Shown in pieces: positions 55,432 through 64,000 of a stretch of 64,000 nucleotides of DNA (within the stretch, counting starts at the first letter, position 1; every line of letters starts with the position of its first letter). A program made the position numbers and the translations under genes. Where the stretch lies: contig WGME01000004.1 in assembly GCA_016125225.1 (NCBI GenBank), positions 248,001 through 312,000 on the forward strand, in the 5' to 3' direction. Source of the DNA: a bacterium. GTDB taxonomy: Bacteria; Planctomycetota; Planctomycetia; Planctomycetales; Planctomycetaceae. The notes under the pieces are model-generated. The model worked only from the letters and a program-made list of their open reading frames with translations, was not told the origin of the DNA and did no database searches.

Positions 55432-56532
55432 ATGCGTCTGCAAGACATCATCGCCGAATTGGAATCGCTGGCCCCGCCGTATCTCGCGGAGTCTTGGGAC
55501 AATACCGGACTGCTCCTGGGTGATCGCACGACCGATATCCAACGCGTCATGACCTGCCTGACGTTGACTCCGGATGTGGTCGCGGAAGCAGTTGCGCGGA
55601 ACGTGCAACTGATGGTGTCGCATCATCCGTTGATGTTCAAACCGCTGCAGCGCATCACGGCGGATACCATCGAAGGTCAGACGCTTTGGAATCTCGCGAA
55701 GCATGGCATCGCGGTCTACAGTCCGCATACATCCTGGGACAATGCCCCATTGGGCATCAATCAGCAACTTGCGGAACGCTTGAAACTTCACGATGTGGAA
55801 CCAATCCGTCGGCAAATGTCGCCCGCCGGTTACAAACTGGTCACGTTCGTTCCCGTCGACACTCTCGACGTGGTGCAGCGGGCTTTGTGGGATGCCGGGT
55901 GTGGCGAAATCGGCAACTACACCTGTTGCAGTTTCGTATCGCCGGGGCATGGCAGCTTCTGGGGCAATTCCTCAGCGGAGCCAGTCGTCGGTCAATCGGG
56001 TCAGTTGGAACGAGTGGAGGAGTTGCGGCTGGAAGTGCTGTGTCCCAAGTCGCGGCTACAATCTGCCTTGGCAGCTTTACGATTGGCCCATACCTATGAA
56101 GAACCAGCCATCGACGTGATCCCCGTGGAATCGCTCGCTTCACCGCATGGAGCGGGTCGGATGGGGACGCTCGCAAAGCCGTGCACGCTGACAGAACTGG
56201 CCGCCACGGTCAGGGAAAAGTTACCGTCATCCAGCGTGCAATTTGTGGGCGATCCACAAACCAAGGTCTCACGCGTGGGCATTGCCTGCGGGTCTGCCGC
56301 CGAGTTCTGGAAAGAGTCCCGGCAGGCGGGATGTGATGTGCTGCTGACGGGCGAGTCCCGTTTCCACGGCTGTCTGGAAGTGCGCGACGCAGGCTTCGCC
56401 ATGATCCTCGCAGGCCATTTTGCCACCGAGCATCTTGGCATGGAGCAACTCGCCGCCTTGTTGAGTGAACGCTGCAGCGGCTTAACCGTCACGGCCAGTC
56501 AATGGGAACGTGATCCGTTGCAGACTCACTGA
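55432..56532 (+). CDS. Nif3-like dinuclear metal-centre protein
   Basis: 366 residues, the long YqfO-type form. Seen: LAPPYLAESWDNTGLLLGD at the N-terminus; metal-binding VSHHPLMFKPLQRI (His pair) and YSPHTSWDNAPLGINQQLA; a central insert (~125-235: YKLVTFVPVDTLDVVQRALW) resembling the PII/CutA-like domain of YqfO; and the C-terminal metal site ILAGHFATEHLGMEQL. Family members form toroidal hexamers with a di-metal site; GTP cyclohydrolase activity has been reported for some. It overlaps by 7 bases, tail to tail, with the nnrE gene. Confidence 0.93.
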   Translation: MRLQDIIAELESLAPPYLAESWDNTGLLLGDRTTDIQRVMTCLTLTPDVVAEAVARNVQLMVSHHPLMFKPLQRITADTIEGQTLWNLAKHGIAVYSPHTSWDNAPLGINQQLAERLKLHDVEPIRRQMSPAGYKLVTFVPVDTLDVVQRALWDAGCGEIGNYTCCSFVSPGHGSFWGNSSAEPVVGQSGQLERVEELRLEVLCPKSRLQSALAALRLAHTYEEPAIDVIPVESLASPHGAGRMGTLAKPCTLTELAATVREKLPSSSVQFVGDPQTKVSRVGIACGSAAEFWKESRQAGCDVLLTGESRFHGCLEVRDAGFAMILAGHFATEHLGMEQLAALLSERCSGLTVTASQWERDPLQTH

Positions 56533-57218
56533 AGATTTCCCCTTGCGTCACCAGCCGATTCGATAGCCACCAGCAAAGCCCGGGGCACGCCGATATCGAG
56601 GACATGCACTTTGCCGGTCCACAGGTTGGCTCCCGGAGCGCTGAAGCCTTGTTTGTGAGCCACAAAGGTCCCGGTGAGCGTGGCTCGCACACAGGTTCCC
56701 AGCGGTTGGCCAGTATCGCAGTCCATCCCCGAGGGCAGGTCGACCGCAAAGACTCGCTGGCCAGAACGATTAATCGCCTCGATCACCCCCACATACGGCG
56801 GCCGCACGGTACCGCTTAAGCCGGTCCCCAACAGGGCATCGACGATCCATGCCGCAGACTTGAGTTCCCGCTCCCAGTCCTCCCGTGACGCTTGACTGAG
56901 ATCAACGATGGTAATGCCAGCCCGCTGGATCACCTCAAAATGAATGCGGGCATCTCCCGTGATTTCCTCGGGTCGACACGCCAGAAGGACTCGGAGAGTG
57001 TGGCCACGATTCTCCAGATGCCGGGCCATCACGTAAGCATCGCCGCCATTGTTCCCTTTACCGCACACCAGATGAATCGGCCCCGCGATCTGCTGCGAAT
57101 CGAGTAACAGGGCCGCATTGCGACCGGCGTTCTCCATCAGCACGATGCCGGGAAGTCCGTAGTCTTCAATCGCCCGGCGATCAACATCCCGGACTTCGAT
57201 TCGAGACATCTGGCGCAT
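56526..57218 (-). CDS. nnrE: NAD(P)H-hydrate epimerase (YjeF N-terminal domain)
   Basis: 230 residues. Seen: YGLPGIVLMENAGRNAALLL, HLVCGKGNNGGDAYVMARHL (the GxGNNGGD site), AWIVDALLGTGLSGTVRPPY and VFAVDLPSGMDCDTGQPLG. This is the complete epimerase domain. The dehydratase (kinase-like) domain fused to it in many bacteria is absent, so that partner would be elsewhere. Role: epimerises the damaged R-hydrate of NAD(P)H so that the dehydratase can repair it. Confidence 0.93.
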   Translation of the reverse strand: MRQMSRIEVRDVDRRAIEDYGLPGIVLMENAGRNAALLLDSQQIAGPIHLVCGKGNNGGDAYVMARHLENRGHTLRVLLACRPEEITGDARIHFEVIQRAGITIVDLSQASREDWERELKSAAWIVDALLGTGLSGTVRPPYVGVIEAINRSGQRVFAVDLPSGMDCDTGQPLGTCVRATLTGTFVAHKQGFSAPGANLWTGKVHVLDIGVPRALLVAIESAGDARGNLQ

Positions 57219-57279
57219 GAGTGACGCCTTCGTGTTGCAGCAGACTTCGCGTGGCGGTTATCCAGATACTGCGGAAATT

Positions 57280-58674
57280 CTACGCCTCTCCCAGCGGACC
57301 ATCGACCAGCACATCCGCCGGAAGTTCGACAGGGCGATTAGTCCGGCATTGGATGATCCGGCTGCCCGGAGCCTTCCCGGTCCAGCGGATCGAGGCCGCC
57401 GTCTTCGGTTCGTCGCGGGTATCGAGAATCGAGCAGCCTGTCAGCAGCACATCGGATGAATCGACCAGATGCAGGGCATCGGGATAACCCTCGAAAACTT
57501 GCACACCGGTCAGGTTCACGCGACGGCAGCGAATCAGTTCGATCAGGCCGTCACGCTTGATGGGTACCGCACCGGCGACGGTGTGTTCCCCGGCTTGAGC
57601 ATCCTGAATCTGCAGGCCGGTCATGGTGATATTCTCGCAATCTTCCAGCCGAATGCCGGTGCAGAGTTCCTTCTCCAGATAGTCCGGGTTGTGACCAAAG
57701 CAGTTCGAACCGATCACCAGGCTGTGGCAACGCTCCGCGAGGAAGTTGCGATGATGCCCGCTGTAGATGTAGTTCCCTTCGATGGTGATGCCGCGGGCAT
57801 TGGTGAGATGGACGTTGGTTTCCTGACTCCCAATGACGTTGCCACTGATGCAGCACATACCGGCCTTTTGCCGTTCGGGCGTGTCCGACCCGATGATGCG
57901 GATGTTCGCACCCTTGGGGCTGTAGGTAGCCTGAATGGTATTGCTGCTGATCGTCACTTCACGCACGGTGCCGGTCGGGCCGCAGTCGACATAGATTTCC
58001 GCAGTAGGAATATCGTCGGCATCGGGAACTTTATGGGCCCGGTTGTTGTTGTACTCGATATCGTTGCCGGTGATTTCGAGATTGCGGATTTCGCTGTTTT
58101 CGATGCGGATTCCGCCCAGCCGTCCGTAACTGATATGGCAGCCGGTAATGATGATCTGATGCAGATTCACACGATCGAGCCAGACATTGATGCCGGTGTT
58201 GTAATAGAAATGGCAGTGACTGAGGAGTACATTGCGGGCCCGCTCGGTGATGTGGACCGCATTCCGGACCTGCCGGATGAGCACACCGGCGAGTGTCGGC
58301 TGCATCACGCCTTGAATCTTTACGCCGTCAGCATCGGCATGCTTACCTTCGATCTCGATCTGCGAGATGGTCGGCATGCGTTCGCGCTGCCATTCCTCCG
58401 GGCGGAAACTTAACGGGTCGGCCGAGGTGGTGTGTGTCCCTTTGAGAAAGATCGCCGGGCCGGCGCCATACATGAGCAGCTTGGCGATTCCGCCGGTGCC
58501 ATGAATCGCGGTGCGGCTGTACTTCTGCAAGTCGACAACGATGGTGGACGTGATGCGATAATCACCCCGGGGGAATTCCAGTTCGCCATCCCCCTCTTCG
58601 AGCGCATGCACAATCGCGGCGGTATCATCATGCATGCCATCGCCCATGGCACCAAATTCGCGCACATTCGCCAT
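57280..58674 (-). CDS. Right-handed parallel beta-helix (pectate-lyase-like) protein
   Basis: 464 residues. VREFGAMGDGMHDDTAAIVH at the N-terminus is the usual start of the pectate-lyase_3/glycoside-type beta-helix. Rungs follow with repeated N-x-I-x patterns (RLGGIRIENSEIRNLEITGN, VREVTISSNTIQ, RGITIEGNYIYSG, VLLTGCSILDT). The ATG at 58674 has AGGA six bases upstream. No signal peptide is visible, which is unusual for a family that acts on outside polysaccharides. It could be cytoplasmic, or exported by another route. Substrate and reaction unknown. Confidence 0.85.
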   Translation of the reverse strand: MANVREFGAMGDGMHDDTAAIVHALEEGDGELEFPRGDYRITSTIVVDLQKYSRTAIHGTGGIAKLLMYGAGPAIFLKGTHTTSADPLSFRPEEWQRERMPTISQIEIEGKHADADGVKIQGVMQPTLAGVLIRQVRNAVHITERARNVLLSHCHFYYNTGINVWLDRVNLHQIIITGCHISYGRLGGIRIENSEIRNLEITGNDIEYNNNRAHKVPDADDIPTAEIYVDCGPTGTVREVTISSNTIQATYSPKGANIRIIGSDTPERQKAGMCCISGNVIGSQETNVHLTNARGITIEGNYIYSGHHRNFLAERCHSLVIGSNCFGHNPDYLEKELCTGIRLEDCENITMTGLQIQDAQAGEHTVAGAVPIKRDGLIELIRCRRVNLTGVQVFEGYPDALHLVDSSDVLLTGCSILDTRDEPKTAASIRWTGKAPGSRIIQCRTNRPVELPADVLVDGPLGEA

Positions 58675-58723
58675 CACAGGTCTTTCGTTTTGTTGCTCAG
58701 AGTTGTCAGATCGTCACGGCTGA

Positions 58724-60196
58724 CTAGGCCAAAATCTCACGAATCGGGTGTTGGGGTTCGACGCCGGTCAAACGTTGATCGAGACTCTGGAATTTGTAAC
58801 TCAACCGTTCGTGATCGATGCCCATGCATTGCAGAATTGTGGCGTTCAGATCGTTCACATGGGCCGGTTGATCAACCACGTTGTAGCTGAAGTCGTCGGT
58901 CTCGCCGAAGCTGACGCCCCCCTTGATGCCGCCACCGGCGAGCCACATACAGAAGTTGCGGGGATGATGATCGCGACCGTAGTTCTCTTTGGTAAGAGTC
59001 CCCTGGGAATAGACGGTCCGGCCGAATTCCCCACCCCAGACAACCAACGTGGAATCGAGCAAGCCCCGCTGCTTGAGGTCCGTTAGCAGGGCGCCAATTG
59101 GTTGATCGATATCGCGGCATTGCAGAGACAGATCACGCGGCAAGTTGCCGTGCTGGTCCCATCCGCGGTGCAGGATCTGGACCACGCGGACGCCCTGTTC
59201 GATCATGCGGCGGGTGAGCAGCAGGCTGGCAGCAAAGGTGCCGGGCTTTTCCACATCGGGGCCGTACATCTCTAACGTGGCCCGTGTTTCGGTCGTCAAA
59301 TCGACCAGACTGGGCACGCTCGCCTGCATGCGGAAAGCCATCTCGTACTGCGAAATTCGGGTTTGAATTTCGGGATCGTGCAGTTGCTGATAGCTTTGCT
59401 CGTTCAAGACCGATAAGGCATCGAGCATCACGCGGCGGTCGTGTTCGCTCACTCCCGGCGGGTTCTGAATGTAGAGCACGGGGTCGCCGACACTGCGGAG
59501 GGCCACACCGGTGTGCTTGGTTGCCAGGAAGCCGCTGCTCCACATCCGTGTGAACAAAGCCTGTGCCGCCGACTGCGAAGACCACGTGGGCGTGAGCACC
59601 ACAAAGGCGGGGAGTTCGTTGGTTTCGGCGCCGAGCCCATAACTCAGCCACGATCCCAGACTGGCCTTGCCGGGGACTTCGCTGCCAGTCATTACGAAGG
59701 TACAGGCCGGGTCGTGATTAATCGCGTTCGTATGGACCGATTTGACGACGGCGAGGTCATCAACATGTTTTGCGGTGAAAGGCAGAAGTTCGCTCACCCA
59801 GCGGCCACATTCCCCGTGCTGGGTGAATTGGAACTTGCTGGGAGCGACCGGCAACCGCTTCTGGCCGCTGGTCATGGTGGTGATGCGCTGGCCTTTGCGG
59901 ATGCTTTCCGGGAGGTCAGCGTCGAAGTGGTCCTGCAACTTCGGCTTGTAGTCCCAGAGATCGATCTGCGACGGACCGCCGTTCATGTGCAGATAAATGA
60001 TCGATTTCGCTTTGGGCGGAAAGTGTGGCAAACCCGGCAGAGCCGGTTGCATCCGGGCTTCAGCGGCCTGCAGTCGCGGCGAGCTGCCCGATGTTGCCAG
60101 CATCGAAGCTAACGCAACGCCGCCCATCCGCAGTCCCGTATGACCAAAGAATTGCCGCCGGGTGAGTGACCGCTGGTATTCAAAAAATGGGTGCAT
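58724..60196 (-). CDS. DUF1501 domain-containing protein, partner of DUF1549/DUF1553 gene
   Basis: 490 residues with a twin-arginine leader ([20 protein letters not shown]). Blocks: [69 protein letters not shown] and [14 protein letters not shown]. Together these mark the long DUF1501 subgroup found next to the cytochrome-type DUF1549/DUF1553 gene. It starts four bases after that gene's stop, so they are co-transcribed, as is usual in planctomycetes. The pair probably works outside the cytoplasm on an organic polymer or sulfated compound; this is not proven. Confidence 0.94.
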   Translation of the reverse strand: MHPFFEYQRSLTRRQFFGHTGLRMGGVALASMLATSGSSPRLQAAEARMQPALPGLPHFPPKAKSIIYLHMNGGPSQIDLWDYKPKLQDHFDADLPESIRKGQRITTMTSGQKRLPVAPSKFQFTQHGECGRWVSELLPFTAKHVDDLAVVKSVHTNAINHDPACTFVMTGSEVPGKASLGSWLSYGLGAETNELPAFVVLTPTWSSQSAAQALFTRMWSSGFLATKHTGVALRSVGDPVLYIQNPPGVSEHDRRVMLDALSVLNEQSYQQLHDPEIQTRISQYEMAFRMQASVPSLVDLTTETRATLEMYGPDVEKPGTFAASLLLTRRMIEQGVRVVQILHRGWDQHGNLPRDLSLQCRDIDQPIGALLTDLKQRGLLDSTLVVWGGEFGRTVYSQGTLTKENYGRDHHPRNFCMWLAGGGIKGGVSFGETDDFSYNVVDQPAHVNDLNATILQCMGIDHERLSYKFQSLDQRLTGVEPQHPIREILA

Positions 60197-60200
60197 GAAT

Positions 60201-63200
60201 TCAGTTCCGGTTCACGGTTTCGTCGAGATTTAGAATGAGGTTGCACAGCAGCGTGTAGGCGGCGAGTTCCGCGGGTTCGGCGACCACATGCGTGCGGGTT
60301 TCGCCCACGGTCAGCAGTTTCGAGGCCGCGGCGGTATCGCTCCGGTAACGTTCCTGGTACTGAGCAAGCGTCCGCAGCAGGACCGCTTGTTCGGCTGGAG
60401 TCGGTGTGCGGGACAGCACGGTGCGGTAGGCGAACGTCAGACGTTCTTCCGGAGAGTTGCCCTGTTCAATCAGACGTTCGGCAAACACGCGGGCGGCTTC
60501 CACATGCTGCGTGTCATTCAGCAATTGCAAGGCCTGCAGCGGGGTATTGCTCCGCGACCGCCGTGAGCAGAACTGCTCGCGGTTCGGGCCATCGAAATTG
60601 CTCATGAAGGGCGGCGGGGCCGTCCGCTTGAGGAAGACATAGATACTGCGGCGATAGAGTTTGTCGCCGTGATCTTGAATGAAGTACCGGGTGTTGCTGT
60701 TGGCATAACCCACGGGTTCCCAGATGTTCGGCGGTTGATACGGCTTCACGCCGGGACCACCCATCTCCAGATTCAGCAATCCACTGACGTACAAGGCATT
60801 GTCTCGCAGTTGCTCGGCATCGAGTCGCAGGCGGGGACCGCGAGCGAGCAACCGATTGTTCGGGTCGGCCGTGAGTGATTCAGTGGTCACAGTTGCTGCT
60901 TGCCGGAAGGCTGCCGAGGTGACCAGCAATTTCACAAGTTGCTTCGTATCCCAATCGTGTTCGCGATACCAGACGGCGAGCCAATCAAGCAGTTCCGGAT
61001 GACTGGGCACGGCCCCTTGCGAACCGAAGTCGTCACTGGTTTCCACCAGTCCTGTGCCAAAGAACTGTTGCCAGTACCGGTTCACCGCGACACGAGCCGT
61101 GAGTGGGTTGTCGGCTGACACCAGCCACTTTGCGAGATCAAGCCGGCTGGCCCGCGTGCGTCCCTGCGGAAGCGTGATCTGCGGGAAGATTGCTGGAACT
61201 TTCGGCTCGACCTTTTCACCGGGCTTATCGTACTGCCCGCGCTGCATGACGAAAGCGTCTCGCGGATTCGTCATGTCGGCGAAAGTGAACGTTCCAGGAA
61301 TGCGGTCCTCAAACGTGGCCCGATCTACGATGGAGTGCTGGTAGGCTTCCTTTGCCGCTTGCCATTCCGGTGTCGTTGGGCGGGCAATGTAAGCCAGATA
61401 GTAGCGTCGCAGTTCCTGCCGCTGTTCGGCGGCTTTGCGGTTTTCGGCCGAGTTCGCGGGATCGAGGGCATTGGCTGGTGCCATCGAATCGTTCACCAGA
61501 GTATCGGGCCCACGCTTCAGCAAATCTTGCAGGGCACCGGGTACACCGAAGGTTTCTTGTCCAGTGCGATTGGTCCACCACTTCTGGAAGGAGTCCCGCA
61601 GGTCTCCGCTCGACTGGCCCCGCACGACCAGCCCATCCCACCAGCAAACGCCGCCGAACTCTTCGAGAGCGATGGTCTTCACCACGTCACCGGGTTGCAG
61701 TTTCCAATCGGCAGCAGACACACGGTAGGGCGTCCAGACACCGGGTGTGGGCAAGTCGCGTACGATGCGTTCGGGAGAAGCCGCCCCGCCGCCTGCGAGC
61801 TTGCTGTTATCTCCCAGCAGCAGCCGTCGTACGCCGCGCGAGGTGACCAGTTCCAGCAGCATGGATTTCGGCGGTTCCTGCGGATCGGTCCGTACATAGA
61901 TTTCGATGGCGGCTTCATCGGGAATGATGAACGTCTCGGCGATCTGATCAAAACGATCCTGGTATAGATCTCCGCCATATTGCTTGAACGCTCGCCGACC
62001 GCGCGGGATTTCGACCTCATCCTGCGTGCTCCACAGGGCCTGATTGCGCGAGGTGGTGGTAATGCGCTGAGCCGGCGGAATCACATCATCCAGCCAGACA
62101 TCTTCCACAGATCGCGGCGAACTCTGATTACTCATCGATGGGTCTTGATAGTTCGGTTCGAAGTGTGTCACGAACTGTTCGAGCCGCTGTTTCGCCTGGT
62201 GTTCCCGCGATTTCAGCTCGGCCAGTTGTTTCGCCTGCTCGGCGTTGGCCAGCGAGAGGAACGGAGCGGTGTCGCGAGTGTTGCCGTCCATCGCCGGGTC
62301 AGCGGCGCTGTAGAAGAAGGCGTACAGCGAATAAAACTCTGCGGTCGAGAGTGGGTCAAATTTGTGGTCGTGGCAGACCGCACAACCGGCTGTCAGTCCC
62401 ATCCAGGCTTGAACCGTGGTGCTGGCTCGTTCGACGGCATAGCGATATAGAAACTCCTCGGCGATCGAACCCCCTTCGCTGGTGGTGACGTTGCAGCGAT
62501 TGAAACCTGTCGCGGTGAGTTGGTCTTTGGTCGGGTTCGGTAACAGATCACCGGCCAATTGTTCGATGGTGAATTCATCGAACGGCAGATTGCGGTTGAA
62601 CGCACCGATCACCCAATCGCGATACGCCCACATTTCGCGTTCATTATCGAGATGCAGGCCATGCGTATCAGCGTACCGGGCCACATCGAGCCAGTGCCGG
62701 GCCATCTCTTCGCCATAACGCGGCGAATTGAGGTAGCGGTCGACCATCGCCTCATATGCCGTGGAAGACTTGTCTGCGAGATAGGTTTCCAGTTCTGCCA
62801 TCGAAGGAGGCAAGCCGGTCAAGGCGAAACTGACGCGGCGGATCAGCACTTCCTTGGGAGCTTCCGGATTGGAAACGAGATGCTGGGCCTGCATCTGCGG
62901 AATGAGAAACCGATCAATCTCATTCCGCACGGTATGATGTGCTTCATCGATCTGCGGCGGCGTCACCTTTTGCGGTGGTTCAAACGCCCAGTGCTTCTGG
63001 TACTTCGCTCCCTGTTCAATCCAGAGTTTGAGTGTGGCGATCTGCTCCGGCGTGAGCGGGTTTTTGGTTTCCGGCGGTGGCATGATGACGTCGGGATCGA
63101 TCGAACTCACCCGGTGCCAGACTTCGCTGCGTGCCAGATCCCCCGGTTGAATTGCCGTAGTTCCCTCGTGATCAGCGTAGGCACCCTCGGAGAGATCCAA

Positions 63201-63374
63201 TCGCAATTCGGCCTGCCGCGTTTTGGCATCGAACCCATGACAGGCAAAGCAATGTTCCGACAGAATCGGCCGGATGTCGCGATTGAATTCCAGAGGTTCG
63301 TCAGCACGACTGGACGGGGACATGAAGAGTGCCCCACATAACACGATGAACCAGGCCAAAAATCGGGGGAACAT
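60201..63374 (-). CDS. Planctomycete cytochrome C / DUF1549 / DUF1553 (PSD1) protein
   Basis: 1057 residues. Signal peptide ([20 protein letters not shown]), then the heme-binding CFACHG (C-x2-C-H, ~42) of the PSCyt1 domain with [20 protein letters not shown]1549 (~130-345) has [20 protein letters not shown] and [19 protein letters not shown] ~200-residue middle domain shows beta-sandwich patterning. DUF1553 (~745-1035) has [40 protein letters not shown] and [16 protein letters not shown]. Planctomycete genomes carry many such proteins, always with a DUF1501 partner. The ATG at 63374 opens the leader; the frame to 63413 adds no leader-like residues. Confidence 0.94.
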   Translation of the reverse strand: MFPRFLAWFIVLCGALFMSPSSRADEPLEFNRDIRPILSEHCFACHGFDAKTRQAELRLDLSEGAYADHEGTTAIQPGDLARSEVWHRVSSIDPDVIMPPPETKNPLTPEQIATLKLWIEQGAKYQKHWAFEPPQKVTPPQIDEAHHTVRNEIDRFLIPQMQAQHLVSNPEAPKEVLIRRVSFALTGLPPSMAELETYLADKSSTAYEAMVDRYLNSPRYGEEMARHWLDVARYADTHGLHLDNEREMWAYRDWVIGAFNRNLPFDEFTIEQLAGDLLPNPTKDQLTATGFNRCNVTTSEGGSIAEEFLYRYAVERASTTVQAWMGLTAGCAVCHDHKFDPLSTAEFYSLYAFFYSAADPAMDGNTRDTAPFLSLANAEQAKQLAELKSREHQAKQRLEQFVTHFEPNYQDPSMSNQSSPRSVEDVWLDDVIPPAQRITTTSRNQALWSTQDEVEIPRGRRAFKQYGGDLYQDRFDQIAETFIIPDEAAIEIYVRTDPQEPPKSMLLELVTSRGVRRLLLGDNSKLAGGGAASPERIVRDLPTPGVWTPYRVSAADWKLQPGDVVKTIALEEFGGVCWWDGLVVRGQSSGDLRDSFQKWWTNRTGQETFGVPGALQDLLKRGPDTLVNDSMAPANALDPANSAENRKAAEQRQELRRYYLAYIARPTTPEWQAAKEAYQHSIVDRATFEDRIPGTFTFADMTNPRDAFVMQRGQYDKPGEKVEPKVPAIFPQITLPQGRTRASRLDLAKWLVSADNPLTARVAVNRYWQQFFGTGLVETSDDFGSQGAVPSHPELLDWLAVWYREHDWDTKQLVKLLVTSAAFRQAATVTTESLTADPNNRLLARGPRLRLDAEQLRDNALYVSGLLNLEMGGPGVKPYQPPNIWEPVGYANSNTRYFIQDHGDKLYRRSIYVFLKRTAPPPFMSNFDGPNREQFCSRRSRSNTPLQALQLLNDTQHVEAARVFAERLIEQGNSPEERLTFAYRTVLSRTPTPAEQAVLLRTLAQYQERYRSDTAAASKLLTVGETRTHVVAEPAELAAYTLLCNLILNLDETVNRN

Positions 63375-63597
63375 GGCAACATTCCAGGCGGGACAACGGG
63401 CGGAATACGACATCCTTCAGTGTAACGCATCGGCTGGTGTTGATGAAACTCATCGCCAATGATTTCTGAGTCCCAGCTCAGAGGAACCTTCCGACCACCT
63501 GATGTGAATTCCAGTTCATAATCCTCGGGATGCGTACGGCCTTCATTGCGGAGGGCGTTGATCTCGTGACATCATCACCCGAGAGAGACCTCTCCTG

Positions 63598-64000
63598 ATG
63601 CTGGCTCGAAATCAATGTCATCCCCTGTGGAATCTGACAACCCGCCGGTGGTTCTGGCTGCTGACGATTGTTGTCGTGGGTCTGTTGGCCTACAGCAGCA
63701 GTTGGCAGGGAACTTTCGTCTTCGATGACTGGGGCGTGGTCATCGGCGGTCCCTGGTGGAACTCCGGGGCGGAGGGTTGGCGTGTCGCGATCTCAAGTGG
63801 TCGCCCCGTGACCGATTTCAGCTTCTGGCTCGGTCAAGAGTTGTGGGGCCGCGATGCTGCCGCTGTCCACATTGTCAATTTGACGATCCATCTCCTGACG
63901 GGTTGTCTGCTCTTTCTCACGATCCTGTTGACGTGGCAATTGCCCGTCGTGTCCCAACACCACGGCGGAGACGCTATTGATGCTGCCAGTTGGTCGGCAG
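63598..64000 (+). CDS. Multi-pass membrane protein, 3' end beyond window
   Basis: The frame opens at ATG 63598 and stays open to the right edge (134 codons). It starts with a basic segment and a membrane helix (WFWLLTIVVVGLLAYSSSW), then GTFVFDDWGVVIGG, SGRPVTDFSFWLGQELWG, and VHIVNLTIHLLTGCLLFLTI as a second helix. The order F-D-D, R-P, H-x-x-N-x-x-I-H is that of large membrane proteins related to protein O-mannosyltransferases and TMTC-like TPR proteins. Acceptor and sugar are unknown. Confidence 0.75.
   Translation, partial: MLARNQCHPLWNLTTRRWFWLLTIVVVGLLAYSSSWQGTFVFDDWGVVIGGPWWNSGAEGWRVAISSGRPVTDFSFWLGQELWGRDAAAVHIVNLTIHLLTGCLLFLTILLTWQLPVVSQHHGGDAIDAASWSA

Noticed and set aside
57469-58413. 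314-codon plus-strand open frame opposite the beta-helix gene
   Set aside because: Mirror of a repeat-rich protein gene; no start signal or family pattern.

Overview
The window reads as chromosomal DNA of a planctomycete (Planctomycetota, probably order Planctomycetales). The evidence is the family content: three DUF1501 proteins with twin-arginine leaders, a very large cytochrome-C/DUF1549/DUF1553 protein paired with one of them, a DUF1559 pseudopilin-like protein, an ECF-type sigma factor next to a zinc-finger/Ser-Thr-kinase/WD40 receptor, a sulfatase, and zinc-ribbon multi-membrane proteins. The sequence is moderately GC-rich. I see no tRNA, rRNA, CRISPR array, insertion sequence, integrase or phage gene. 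Both edges cut a gene: an SDR reductase at the left and a multi-membrane protein at the right.

Layout. 1-8775 is a surface-glycan/lipid locus. A leftward arm carries a sugar-phosphate transferase, an acyl carrier protein, a ketoacyl synthase III and a reductase. A rightward arm carries a flippase, an O-antigen-ligase-like protein, a sulfotransferase, a GT4 glycosyltransferase and another reductase. I infer a lipid-anchored, possibly acylated and sulfated glycan. 9156-12185 encodes a large secreted protein built of secretin-N-like modules without a recognisable secretin barrel. 12492-17107 holds a 48-residue membrane protein of the Y(V/I)DPG type, three SAM methyltransferases and a secreted protein of unknown function. 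17434-26371 holds DUF1501, an EamA exporter, a sulfatase, a DUF2089 regulator with a membrane partner and a striking promoter/operator, DUF1559, a zinc-ribbon membrane protein and a secreted phosphodiesterase-like enzyme.

26381-38402 is almost entirely leftward: GH15 glucan hydrolase, RCK-type potassium channel, a heavy-metal RND pump and its adaptor with a His-rich companion, DUF1501, and a zinc-ribbon membrane protein. The 545-base gap after it contains a promoter-to-terminator unit that looks like a roughly 108-nt small RNA. 38948-49900 is the housekeeping part: a cysteine-less FmdB-like protein, RsfS, ArgS (with a coiled-coil insert and a 3' part of different composition), an SDR, LepA, two GT2 enzymes, DUF2304, SerC, an MTAN-like nucleosidase and BtpA. 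A 30-bp palindrome occurs twice here, in opposite orientations.

50951-54122 is a signalling unit (small membrane protein, sigma factor, receptor kinase). It is followed by a secreted esterase, a Nif3-like protein, NAD(P)H-hydrate epimerase, a beta-helix protein and the DUF1549-DUF1501 pair. All functions are inferred from motifs read by eye; no database search was run.
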